Positions 53,715-63,484 of a stretch of DNA of 64,000 nt are shown here, piece by piece (the stretch's first letter is position 1; each line of letters starts with the position of its first letter). Source of the stretch: Diadophis punctatus similis. Lineage: Eukaryota; Chordata; Lepidosauria; Squamata; Dipsadidae. The stretch is from contig JALIGW010000021.1 of the NCBI GenBank assembly GCA_023053685.1, forward strand, positions 11,832,198 to 11,896,197, read 5' to 3'. The position numbers and the translations under genes are program-made. The notes beneath the pieces are model-generated. The model ran no database searches and was not told the DNA's origin. It saw only the letters and a list, made by a program, of their open reading frames with translations.

Positions 53715-53815
53715 GAGCAGTTCGCCGGCCAGAGTCTCAGGCAATTCTTTCTGTGGTTCCCAAGACCTCAGGTGGGTGGAGAGCTATTCTTGACCTCAAA
53801 AGCAATGGTACATAC
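53715..53815 (+). pseudogene. DIRS reverse transcriptase N-terminal piece, out of order
   Basis: In the same frame as the preceding piece the plus strand reads ILSVVPKTSGGWRAILDLKS. In DIRS-type polymerases VPKTSGGWR.ILDLK comes before the HIPI and YLDD motifs. Here it lies about 370 bases after YLDD. It is a permuted or tandemly joined second fragment. Confidence 0.75.
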
Positions 53816-53894
53816 GGTACATCGCAGAGATATGGTATATCTCTGGATCTTCTTAATATATGCTGGATATCTTGCACAATGGATGACTGATATA

Positions 53895-54495
53895 AAAGAG
53901 AATAAGTAAGTAAGTAAAAGTCAGAAATAATTTAATAGCGAAGAATGGCATTTTGAGCCTAGCATTTATCAAACACGCCTAAATGTTTAATCTTGGTATT
54001 TGCATTCTTTTTACATGATCAGGCTATAAATAATGCAATTATTGGTACAGGATTATGGGAATAACAGGTTCAAAGGCCACCTTGGTGCATTGTTACCTTT
54101 CGCACCTTTGATCCCCTGCATAGTTCATTTCCGTTCGTCATTATTCATACACCCTGTTCTATGTGCTTTTGCAGGCAACTCATCATCTGGACCTATTGAA
54201 CTGAGCCGTAATAGATGTAATACATCAATACATTTTAGCTGAGCAGCTTTAATTAGGCATCCCTGGTCATTTCATCAATGCGGTCAAATACCGTTGGGGT
54301 TTGGAGAAGACCAAACCTCCTGCGATGCATAAAAATGACAGTGTTTCACCAACACACTGACTGTCACATTGAAAAGGGAAGCGATCAACATTCATTCACA
54401 GACTGAAATGGGCATTTATTCGGAGGCTAAATCTTTCCGAATTTAGCAATCCTGATTTTCCTGTTAGCCTGCACAAAAGACACATGAGTAATCTT
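53895..54495. other. Unique sequence, possible conserved non-coding DNA
   Basis: Free of recognised repeats. 54000-54260 has AT-rich homeobox-like sites (TAATTA), GCAATTATTGG and CCTTTGATCC. No open frame of note. The regulatory idea is a guess. Confidence 0.3.
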
Positions 54496-54519
54496 GAATG
54501 GCCATTTTTAAAAATGGGT

Positions 54520-54965
54520 GTTCTGACACTTCGATTCCTACCATGGACGAATGGTTGCAGAAGTTGATGGAGTTGGCTGAAATGGCAAAATTGACTATTT
54601 TGATTAAAGAAAAGAACATAAGTGCTTTTGTTTCCACGTGGAGACCACTTCTGAGCTTTGTCCTTGATGTGGAAACGAATGAAACTTTGATTTTTACCGA
54701 TTAGATTGATAGACCTTTATAGAAATGGCTTGTTCATATTATTATGAAAAAGCAAAACGTTATGATTTGATGTTAATGCCTTATTTTACTGCACCAGAGA
54801 GAGTCAGAAGTCAATGTTTCTCTTTCTTTCTTTTTAATCTTTACTCCCTTGTCTTCCTCCTCTTTCATCCCACTATTTTCCTATTTACTTTTATATTTTG
54901 TATCTTATTTTAGAAATTAAGTAATGTTATATCAGAATCCAAATCATAACTGTCTAAGTGTCCTA
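54520..54965 (+). pseudogene. L1 LINE: ORF2 C-terminus and 3' UTR
   Basis: The plus-strand frame 54498-54704 contains IPTMDEWLQKLMELAEMAKL followed by TILIKEKNISAF and FVSTWRPLLSF. The pattern (PT.eeWL.k..e..emaKLT.li..kn...F...W.P) is that of the last part of vertebrate L1 ORF2. A stop TAG follows at 54702-54704, then an AT- and CT-rich 3' UTR. No poly(A) is seen; the tail may have been lost or displaced by the SINE at 54987. Only the extreme C-terminus remains. Confidence 0.7.
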
Positions 54966-54986
54966 CCCTTTGGTGACCACTACAAT

Positions 54987-55226
54987 CATCATCATCTTCT
55001 TTTAATAAACCCATAATCCCTTGCGGGATGGAGTCTGGGCCACTGATTGGAGCTAGCAGAGTGTTTAATGGCCGGATGCCCTTCCTGTCGCCAATGCGGA
55101 GCTTTGTTCAGCAGATCTATTCTCATTGTGCCCAGAAAGAGAAATATCTGCCTCTACCTAGGATCGAACTCACAGCCTTCTGTTTTTGAGGTGAGAGCTC
55201 CACCTCTAGGCCACCGCACCACTCTG
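54987..55226 (-). mobile_element. tRNA-derived SINE with 19-bp target duplication
   Basis: Minus strand: A-box TGGCCTAGAGG, B-box GTTCGATCC, body GGAAGGGCATCCGGCC, 3' end TTAAAAGAAGATGATGATG. Perfect direct repeats CTTTGGTGACCACTACAAT at 54968-54986 and 55227-55245. The promoter boxes are better preserved than in the copy at 8815-9039. Confidence 0.92.
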
Positions 55227-55245
55227 CTTTGGTGACCACTACAAT

Positions 55246-56085
55246 ATACCTTCAATATTTGTGCCTTCTTGATAGCTTTCAAGTGACGGTAGCACCTGAA
55301 GCCCGCTGCAATGATGCCAAAAGAGGACACATGTGCAGTGACATCTTTACTGCAAATGCTACAGTTCTCTTCTTGTATCCTGATGTTTGACACTAATATA
55401 CAATTTATGGCATTTTGAGGTAGATCAAACTCATCTTCCATGGTTTACCTTCCCCTTGTTTTTCTGCAGACTATCTTGGTTTGGTAGAGTGCTGTTCTAA
55501 AACATTGCATTCTTTTGTTGTTTTTATTCCTTCTAAACAAAAGAAATTCTCTATTCCCACCCCCCTTCCAGGAGAAGACATTGTCAGGCCTGGAAACCAT
55601 CTTGGGTTTCGGACCTAGAAAATCAACGCAAAGCCTCACCACCAGCCCATCTTTCTTTTCCTTAAATAGTACAGCCAAGATGGTTTCCCGGCCTGACAGA
55701 CATTTTTCTTCAAACTTCTGTTTGTGTGAGTGCAAGAATCTTATTTTAAGTTGAAGATGTTCTCTGCCTCTCTGTCCAAGGCTCAATAATCTCTGTAGCC
55801 TTCTCTGACTTCCCTAAGATCAATCAAAGCCCAGAAGATAATGCCAAAGAGGTAAATCTTTCCATGTGACAGTTTTAGATCAGCGATGCAGAGATTTGTA
55901 GTGGGGGGAGGGGAATGGAGAAAGTTCTTTTAGCCAACTTGCAGTGATAAGCTCAAAACTGCCACCAAAGAGTTTAAAAAAAAACTGACCTAAGAATGAT
56001 CATAAAACTGAAATAACTTGTTTCACAAACTAGGATAACAGATTGCAACAGAGCATGGCCTGAAGTTACTTGACTTAAACTCTAG
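55246..56085. other. No recognised feature
   Basis: Unique sequence. The open frames 55445-55786 (minus) and 55515-55754 (plus) share one stretch, with no known domain. Confidence 0.45.
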
Positions 56086-56089
56086 AGAC

Positions 56090-56168
56090 AGTGGTGTAGG
56101 GTTTCCTGCCTAGGCAGTGGGTTGAGACCTCCAAGGTACCTTCCAACTCTGTTATTCAGTTATTCAGT
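56090..56168 (+). mobile_element. CR1 LINE 3' UTR scrap
   Basis: GTAGGGTTTCCTGCCTAGGC, then GACCTCCAAGGTACCTTCC and CTGTTATTCAGTTATTCAG. Confidence 0.8.
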
Positions 56169-56169
56169 T

Positions 56170-56635
56170 CTAAGATAAGAGATATAGAATCATGGTCTTA
56201 AACTGAAGGGAGGCAGAGAGTACTGGAGTTTATGAAAATTCACCTAACGTTACAAGAGAACCAGTAATTGGGGGAGCGTCTTTAACTGGATGTATGAAGG
56301 AGAACTAGACACCTTTTTACATGGATAGTTGGACTTATTTTGTTGCACTAAATGAAGTTTAATCTCAGCTCGAGTCCTTCCTTCTCATTAGGTGGCCAAA
56401 GTATTTGAGTTTCATCTTCAGGATCTGGCCTTCTAAAGAGCAGTCAGGGTTGATCTCCTCTAGGACTGATCCTCCAGGACTAAATCAGTTAGCATTCCTC
56501 AATTAATTCTTTTCCACTCAGGATGTATGGTACTAAATTTGCTTGGCAAATATTAAATTGTAATGGATCAATTTTCATCAGGTTTACAGAATAGGAAGTT
56601 AATATTAGTAATCTGTTTTAGGTTAAAGATTAAGG
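56170..56635. other. No recognised feature
   Basis: Unique sequence. Confidence 0.4.
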
Positions 56636-56686
56636 ATAGCTAGATAGCTAAATAGCTACATAGATAGCAAATTATGATAGATAGAT
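56636..56686. repeat. Irregular GATA/AGCTA repeat
   Basis: TAGCTAGATAGCTAAATAGC-type units just before a SINE. Confidence 0.8.
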
Positions 56687-56920
56687 AGCAATAGCAATAG
56701 CACTTTTCTTATATACCGCTTCATTGTGCTTTACAGCCCTCTCTAAGCGGTTTACAGAGTTCAGCATATTGCCCCCAACAATCTGGGTCCTCATTTTACC
56801 CACCTCGGAAGGATGGAAGGCTGAGTCAACCTTGAGCCTAGTGAGATTTGAACAGCTGAACTGTTGAACTAGCAGTCAGCCTGCAATGGCTGCATTTAAC
56901 CACTGCACCACTTCAGCTCA
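56687..56920 (-). mobile_element. Sauria SINE, (GCTATT)n-tail type
   Basis: AGCAATAGCAATAGCAC tail, TATACCGCTTCATTGTGC, CAATCTGGGTCCTCATTTTA, head CACCACTTCAGCTC. Confidence 0.92.
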
Positions 56921-57230
<310 letters not shown>

Positions 57231-57526
57231 TTCAATAGTTAACCATGTAACAAAATGTTAAATATTACCATCTCAAATTCTCCTATTTCACTCTTAAACC
57301 TTACATCATATTTTAACATCATTATGTTCCATACCAGTCCATCTCCACTTAAAATTATGGAATGAATAAATGCACATCAATGTGAGAAACAGAAGTTATG
57401 CGAAATGTTAAGAAGGGACATGGCTTCAACAGAGGTCAACTATTTTCAGTTACAGGAACATCTGCCAGAAACAGTCTGGTAACAGCTTTTCAGACTTATA
57501 AATTTCTTAAAAGGCATAACTCACAT
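57231..57526. other. No recognised feature
   Basis: Unique sequence. Confidence 0.4.
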
Positions 57527-57527
57527 A

Positions 57528-57777
57528 ATAGCAATAGCAATAGCACTTTACTTATATACCGCTTCGTAGTGCTTTACAGCCCTCTCTAAGCGGTTTACAG
57601 AGTTCAGCATTTTGCCTCCAACAATCTGGGTCCTCATTTTACCCACCTCGGAAGGATGGAAGGCTGAGTCAACCTTGAGCCTAGTGAGATTTGAACAGCT
57701 GAACAGCTGAACTGCTAGACTAGCAATCAGCTGAAGGTCGCAATGCTGCTTTTAACCACTGCGCTATCTCAGCTCCT
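57528..57777 (-). mobile_element. Sauria SINE, (GCTATT)n-tail type
   Basis: AATAGCAATAGCAATAGCAC tail, TATACCGCTTCGTAGTGC, head GCGCTATCTCAGCTCC. Close relative of 56687-56920. Confidence 0.92.
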
Positions 57778-57779
57778 AA

Positions 57780-58008
57780 CGTCTTTCAAAAATAAAAAAT
57801 ATAAATAGGTGCTACTAGACTCCTTCTGATTTGGGACTGTGATAGACTAACATGCTTCTCTTCCTCTAATGAAATATCTATTTGTTCTCCAGTAAAGGAG
57901 AATATTTGTAGTTCAGGGCGGAACAAATGGGCCCTTGAGGCTCTCTGGTGTGGGTTGTTTTCTTATAAATGTTTCTTTACACAAACTGGACAACATCATC
58001 AATGATTA
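57780..58008. other. No recognised feature
   Basis: Unique sequence. Confidence 0.35.
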
Positions 58009-58088
58009 ACATTAATGATGTTACGTTAATGAGTAATGAAATGTCTTCAAGAAAACAACCCAGGTCAGAGAGCACTAATGATCTCACA

Positions 58089-58495
58089 GTTTTCTTCTTC
58101 TTCTTCTTCTTCTTCTTCTTCTTCTTCTTCTTCTTCTTCTTCTTCTTCTTCTTCTTCTTCTTCTTCTTCTTCTTCTTCTTCTTCTTCTTCTTCTCCTCCT
58201 CCTCCTCCTCCTCCTCCTCCTCCTCCTCCTCCTCCTCCTCCTCCTCCTCCTCCTCTTCTTCTTCTTCTTCTTCTTCTTCTTCTTCTTCTTCTTCTTCTTC
58301 TTCTTCTTCTTCTTCTTCTTCTTCTTCTTCTTCTTCTTCTTCTTCTTCTTCTTCTTCTTCTTCTTTTTCTTCTTCTTCTTCTTCTTCTTCTTCTTCTTCT
58401 TCTTCTTCTTCTTCTTCCTTTTCCTCCTCTTCCTCCTCCTCCTCCTCCTCCTCCTTCCTCCTTCTCCACCTCTTTCTCCTCCTCCTCCTCCTCTC
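58089..58495. repeat. (TTC)n/(TCC)n homopyrimidine array
   Basis: TTC (58089-58193), TCC (58194-58255), TTC (58256-58418), mixed TCC to 58495. The Ser, Phe and Glu frames are artefacts. Confidence 0.98.
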
Positions 58496-58519
58496 CACAA
58501 ACCCCACTCCCTTCTACTA

Positions 58520-58554
58520 CTGATGATGTTACCCAGTTTGGGTAATGAAACGTC
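58520..58554 (+). ncRNA. Hammerhead-ribozyme-like motif 6
   Basis: CTGATGA, stem II GTTACCC/GGGTAAT (seven pairs including one G-T), GAAACGTC intact, including palindromic ACGT. Stem I arms TTCTACTA and TGCAAGAA pair poorly. One extra T between core and stem II, as in the other array. Confidence 0.5.
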
Positions 58555-58605
58555 TGCAAGAAAACAGCCAAGTTCAGAAAGCACCAAGGATCCCTAATTT
58601 TTCCT

Positions 58606-59680
58606 CCTCTGCAGGAGTGTTTACTTCAGTTTTTGGAACAGCCTTAACACCCAGATACCAGAAACATCCCAGAATTTATTTTCCCTAAAAGAGAAAAGAC
58701 TGTAGTGGGTAAATTCTGCCTTCTTAAAATAAGTAAAGTATTCGGAGTGAAGTTCTATTGATTTTAAAAGAGTTACATTCCACATATTAGGATCATAATG
58801 TTAAAAAAGAGCCATTTTTTCCCCTTGATATTTTCCTGCAAGCTAGCCAAGATCATATATCCCAGCTTTCTGTAAGTTATCACGCTACCTTCTCTCTATA
58901 CAAAACCCCCTCCTTTCTCAAAGACTATTTCCACAATATTAATGGCATCCAAAGTTCAAATGGGAGAATTAATCACAGGAATATCCTCTCTACCTATTAT
59001 GCAGTCAATTCCCACCCACCCACCCCCGAGCCTGATCCAATTTAAGTGGAATAGCAGCCATTTGGAATTGATATCAGCTAAACACCCAAGTTAATCGCAA
59101 ACTTTCGGTTATCAAACTGCAATGGCACTCAACCCAATATGGGGTTTTTCTTTTTTCTTTTTTGCATTTAATAGATGAAACTCTATTTGCTGCCAACTGA
59201 TAGCCAGTTTCGGCAGTTGAATGATGCATTTCCAAGAAAGAAGAGGTCCTAAGAAGAAAACTTGGGGAAAATATTTATTCAAACTAAGTTGACACTCGCG
59301 TGGCTGATAGAGGTAATTTTCACAGCTCTTGAAATGCTGCTGACCCATCCCTAATGAAACCGCCACTGCCCGCACATTTGTATTCTGCGACAGGTGGTGT
59401 GGCTCATGGCTCCGAATGTGAAACACTGCCATTATCTCTTGGAGAAATTCACAACAGCAGCTGAGAGCAAATGCCCAGACTGCAAGATATAATGAAGGAA
59501 GGGAGATACAGTACTCAAACTCCGATGAAGTGCCGGGCGCATAAACAATAATGATAACAGGTTATTGAGACAGTTAATAAAACTCCGGGGCCTCTTGAGA
59601 TGCGAACAGACTGGTAACTGGAGCCGTTTTCTTACAAACACATTTTTAATCCCATTCCCTAGCAAAGCACTTATATGATG
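58606..59680. other. Unique sequence
   Basis: No repeat recognised over about 1 kb. 59100-59640 is more GC-balanced than its surroundings and could be conserved non-coding DNA, but I cannot test this. Confidence 0.35.
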
Positions 59681-59688
59681 CCTTAGAA

Positions 59689-60030
59689 CAGGGGTGTCAA
59701 ACTCAAAGCCTGCGGGTCAGATCTGTCCCGTGGGGTGCTTAAATCCGGCCTCCGGGGCCGGCCTGGAAGTAGCAAAGGATTGGCCCACGGTGTCTCTGGC
59801 TGCTAAAATGGGCCATGGGGGGCTGCGTGAGGGCCCCCCATGCCCCATTTTGGCTGGCAGGGTGCTGCAGGAGGCCTTGCAGGTCTACAACGGGGTGCAA
59901 GGGGGCCTCACGTGGCTGATGTGCTGCAGGAGGCATCCATCCCATCTCCCCCACCCCCACCCCAGCCAGCCCACAGAGGAGAATTACAATGCTGATCCAT
60001 CCCTCGAAGAAATCCACTTTGACACTCCTG
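59689..60030. mobile_element. hAT-like non-autonomous element
   Basis: Ends CAGGGGTGTCAAACTC and CACTTTGACACTCCTG. Perfect 8-bp duplication CCTTAGAA (59681-59688, 60031-60038). Interior GC-rich. The 167-codon frame overlapping it is unrelated to any transposase. Confidence 0.9.
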
Positions 60031-60038
60031 CCTTAGAA

Positions 60039-60635
60039 CAAATCCAATCCAGTACCTATGAATGGAAAATACAGACGGAATGCATTCAAAAGGCCTTGAA
60101 ATGTGCATATTTTCGATACAACCACCCACGGGCTTCGCAAATGAAAGTTTTGATTGTAATCCAAATAACATTCTCCAACCCCCCATGTTATTCCTGATAA
60201 GGAATAACGTGCTAAAGTCTGATCAAAGGTATCTGGTCTGTCAGCTCATTGCAAACGCAGATCATCCTTGTAAAATGAAGGACGGCAGCTGGGTTGAACA
60301 CTTTCTATGAAAACTTGTCTGAAACATTTAAGTAAAATCTGGGGGATTACTGAAACATTTCCCTATTTTTGCATTTGTTTTTTCCCCTCAAAACGATCCC
60401 TTTCAAAGACGTGAATTACCCCGAGTTTTGAAATAGAATGCTATTCAAAGGGGAAAAAATAGGTGCTGAAAATCATTTTAGTAAAGGAATAGAAAGACTG
60501 GGAGATCTAACCATGCCTGTTGTTGATGCAATAAGCATGAGTTGACGGAAGTAAGTATATATATATAAAGAAAAGAAAAAGTTGATTTAATTCAATGTCC
60601 AGGGGATCGCATCATATACATTTTCAACAGGAGAG
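60039..60635. other. No recognised feature
   Basis: Unique sequence with ATATATATAT near 60558. Confidence 0.4.
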
Positions 60636-61086
60636 CTGGGCTGTTGTAGTGTGTCTAATCACACTTAGCCAAAGAAAGTATCCAACTAAATTTAATTCAA
60701 CTCAATTCAATTCAGTGATGCATGGAGGGGACAGGAGAGTTGAAATCACTTCTCACTTCAGAAACTCAATGGTTGTTGTGGCCCGCCAGCTGCCAGCAGA
60801 GCTGGAGGCAGACTCGGATGATGAGGAGGTTAGGGAAGAGCTTGGGCCAGTGCTGGAGTCTGGGGAAGGCTCTGATGGATGCTCTGCATCAGATGCAGAG
60901 ATAGAGCCAGGGCCGTCAGACATTTCCCAGCCACCGGAGAGGCAGCTGCCTTTGGAGGCTGAGATGAGTGGGGAGGAAGAACAGCTGGGACCTGTTCCAG
61001 ATGCATGTATGTGCAGAGCTGTTAGGAGAGGAGAAGAATGGAGGACAAGGAGTCGACTCCGGAAGCAAAGCACATGTGGACGCTGA
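60595..61086 (+). CDS. Acidic ORF running into LTR copy 3 (unknown)
   Basis: The open frame enters the LTR at 60774 and covers about 103 codons of it. The LTR part is Glu/Asp/Ser-rich (EADSDDEEVREELGP, GEGSDGCSASDAE), then EMSGEEEQLGPVPDA, and ends basic (RRGEEWRTRSRLRK). It aligns along most of its length with the frame in LTR copy 1. No domain recognised. The portion before 60774 belongs to the flank, so the real frame, if any, starts inside the LTR. Confidence 0.3.
   Translation: MSRGSHHIHFQQESWAVVVCLITLSQRKYPTKFNSTQFNSVMHGGDRRVEITSHFRNSMVVVARQLPAELEADSDDEEVREELGPVLESGEGSDGCSASDAEIEPGPSDISQPPERQLPLEAEMSGEEEQLGPVPDACMCRAVRRGEEWRTRSRLRKQSTCGR
60638..60715 (+). mobile_element. CR1/L3 tail scrap with AATTC units
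   Basis: GTGTCTAATCACACTTAGCC followed by degenerate CAATTCAATTC repeats in place of ATTCT. Confidence 0.65.
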
Positions 61087-61417
61087 ATGGCCCCTCCCTG
61101 GCTGGGGAATAAATAGAAGAAAGGGGAGTGGCTGTCGTAGGAGACAACAGTTCGGATTTCTGAAGATTTTGCTCATTGTGTTGCATGCCACAGAGACTGC
61201 TTGCCAGAACTTAATTTGCAGCCTTTCGGCTGGGAGCTCACGGCCTTGCAATTAACGCAATGAACGGATAAGGTCTGTTACTGCAGTTTACTCTTTGAAG
61301 GACTATTGGCTGGACTTTTCGGTGTGGGAATGCAATTAATTCAAAAGAGGTAAATACAAAGGGTTTTTCCGTGACAAGGAGTCTGTTTCTTGCTTCTGCT
61401 AAGGCTGGGTCAGAACA
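60774..61417 (+). mobile_element. Solo LTR (TGTTGTGG family), copy 3
   Basis: Begins TGTTGTGG and ends GTCAGAACA, with a perfect 5-bp duplication ATGGT (60769-60773, 61418-61422). TATA-like GAATAAATAG near 61107. Contains the open acidic frame, plus CCTTTCGGCTGGGAGCTC and TTTTTCCGTGACAAGGAGTC downstream. Best-delimited copy of the family. Confidence 0.9.
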
Positions 61418-61422
61418 ATGGT

Positions 61423-61515
61423 TAAGTTCTAGACTTTAGTTGAATTTGCTAAAATAAATTGTATATATTGTTAGAATGATAGCTGAAATCCTTATTGCAC
61501 TTCATCATTTCAACC
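61423..61515. other. No recognised feature
   Basis: Short unique stretch. Confidence 0.35.
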
Positions 61516-61517
61516 AG

Positions 61518-61605
61518 ATGTTGCAAGGAATCTGGAAGTCCTCTAACCCAACTCCCTGCTCAAACAGGAAATCCTGTACCATTTCAGACATAGTGATCCT
61601 TAGAG
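61518..61605 (-). mobile_element. CR1 LINE 3' UTR scrap
   Basis: CCTCTAACCCAACTCCCTGC, then CAGGAAATCCTGTACCATTT. Strongly diverged. Confidence 0.65.
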
Positions 61606-62080
61606 AAGTCCCATAATTGGCATTTAAATGTGACTAAAGTTGGATGAGCTCCTGCTTTTATGATATATATATATATATTTGGTGGAAGGGGCAGGGGGAA
61701 ATGTAATTTTCCAATCTAATATATTATACAGGAACATTGTAAGAACAGTGTCATATTTTTATAAATGTAGTCACCCTCCTTTTATAGCATTCATTGAAGG
61801 AAGAATGGAATAGCAAGAAAAGAAGAGAAGAGAAGAAAAGAAAAGAAAAGAAAAGAAAAAAGAGAAGAAAAGAAGAAAAGAAAACCTTTCGGGCTTGCAG
61901 GATTCTGCTATTATAGCCTATGTCAATAATTTATAGTTCTAATCTTCCTATGGAATCAGTTTCTTGATCTGGTCTCTCTCTCTGTCACACACAGGGTAAT
62001 CAAGTAGATCAAGCATGTATTAAAAAAACAAAATCACAGAAATGTACGCCTCTCTGTTTTTCTAATGTATAAAACCATGT
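61606..62080. repeat. AT-rich sequence with (AAAGA)n
   Basis: (AT)n near 61663-61678 and an AAAAG/AAAGA run at 61816-61880. Otherwise unrecognised. Confidence 0.6.
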
Positions 62081-62084
62081 GTGC

Positions 62085-62204
62085 GGAGGTGCGGTCCCGT
62101 GTCATTCCCACCATGGCCACACCCCTCCGGCCACGCCACCTGACCCTCCGAGGTTAAACACAACTCCGATGCGGCCCTCAATGAAATCAAGTTTGACACC
62201 CCTG
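62085..62204. mobile_element. hAT-like element, right end only
   Basis: GGCCACGCC and GCGGCCCTCA lead to AAGTTTGACACCCCTG, the terminus seen at 59689-60030. No left terminus found. Confidence 0.6.
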
Positions 62205-62305
62205 CTCTATACCAAACTGGCTCTCAGGTAGTTGGTATATATTCCTTATTCTTCAGCCAGATCTTTGTCCCATAATTTGGAAACTTTGCAATTTATCTGA
62301 TCAAA
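62205..62305. other. No recognised feature
   Basis: Short unique stretch. Confidence 0.35.
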
Positions 62306-62306
62306 A

Positions 62307-62565
62307 TTTATTTATTTATTTATTTATTTATTTAGTGAGATTTATATACCGCCTCACAGTGCAAGCACTCTCTAAGCGGTTTACACCAGTAAGCAATGTA
62401 TATATTTATATTGCCCCCAACAATCTGGGTCCTCATTTTACCAACCTCAGAAGGATGGAAGGCTGAGTCAACCTTGAGCCGGTGAGATTCGAACCGCTGA
62501 CCTGATCAGTGTCAGCTAAAGTGGCCTGCAGTACCTGCCTCTAACCGCTGCACCACCTCGGCTCT
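62307..62565 (-). mobile_element. Sauria SINE, AATAA-tail type
   Basis: TTTATTTATTTATTTAGTGA tail, TACCGCCTCACAGTGCAAGC, CAATCTGGGTCCTCATTTTA, head GCACCACCTCGGCTC. Confidence 0.92.
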
Positions 62566-63480
62566 GTTAAAATGATCGAGATTGAGAATTTGTTCCATCA
62601 CCCAACCTCCACTCAGCAAGGTTCATGTTGGGCGATCTCAAGTAAGGTTCTACATATCAGCTGAGATAAAGTCGTAGAGTTTTTGTTGTAGCTACAGATT
62701 AAAAAAATGAAACAGCTGATGGGAAATCTGAGACCCACTGACATACCAGCTTTTGTCGCCAGAGGCATTCAGATGGAGCCCAAACAAGAAAAATATCTGA
62801 ATCATTTTATAGGATTCTTGTTTTACGGCTTCTTATAGACTTTTCATATCTTTTTTTCACCGTGGGAAGGAAATATCAAGATTGTGCCAAACAATATATT
62901 CAGTTTTCAAGGTTTTTGTTTTTGTTTAAAAAAGCAGAGATTAAACTCAGAAAGCTCTGATAAAGCAGCAGCGAGCTACTCAGGCCGTAAGCCCATAGAC
63001 CTGTCAGATAGGGGGAGGTTTGTTCAAACTGAGACACTGCCTTAGGGGAAAAATATATAACATCTGGTAAGAAAGCTAAGTTTACTTTTTTTCTCAAGAA
63101 CCTGCCGTTTAGTCAATTGAGATACTGATGGGTAACTCTAGGTGATAGGAGAAGCTACCTTGAGGAAAGAGGAGGCAAACTCTATTAAAAGAAAAAGAAC
63201 CTGCAAAATTTAGGTAAGAATTTTATCAGGGCTGGGCAAACTTTTTTTTTAATTTTTTTTTAGAAGAGTTGCAAGAAGATTTGGAATGAATCACAGAGGG
63301 AAAGGATTAATTCAGAGGACTATCTTTAGGAAGTGGTCATGTTCAGGTTTTCTCTTTGTCCACCACTTTCCAAGTTGTGGCCCACAAGCTTAAGAGCTTT
63401 GTGTGTTTTTAGAGTGGGGCATGGTTTGTTAGGCAAAACAAAGAACTAGGTTGCATCGAGAGAAGAACAGTTTCAAATTC
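62566..63480. other. No recognised feature
   Basis: Unique sequence of about 0.9 kb. Confidence 0.45.
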
Positions 63481-63484
63481 ACAT

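Larger units (their letters stand above)
58010..58605 (+). mobile_element. Two Penelope-like end units flanking a TTC/TCC array
   Basis: Left unit: AATGATGTTACG, AATGAAATGTCTTCAAGAAA, CAGAGAGCACTAATGATC. Right unit (58492-58605): AACCCCACTCCCTTCTAC, hammerhead-like core, AGAAAGCACCAAGGATCC. The same unit as in 24541-25275, with the short TCC stretch replaced by about 400 bases of microsatellite. Confidence 0.6.

Noticed and set aside
53050..53900. Functional retrotransposon
   Set aside because: In-frame stop, permuted order and no recombinase or RNase H end, so it is a relic only.
55154..55226. tRNA gene
   Set aside because: The A and B boxes belong to the head of a SINE with a target duplication. 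There is no good cloverleaf or acceptor stem.
57969..58587. Poly-Ser, poly-Phe, poly-Glu and poly-Arg frames
   Set aside because: Products of the TTC/TCC array with no start context or conserved domain.
59694..60197. 167-codon frame near 59.7-60.2 kb
   Set aside because: It crosses the boundary of a hAT-like element with an 8-bp duplication and has no known domain, so it is chance.
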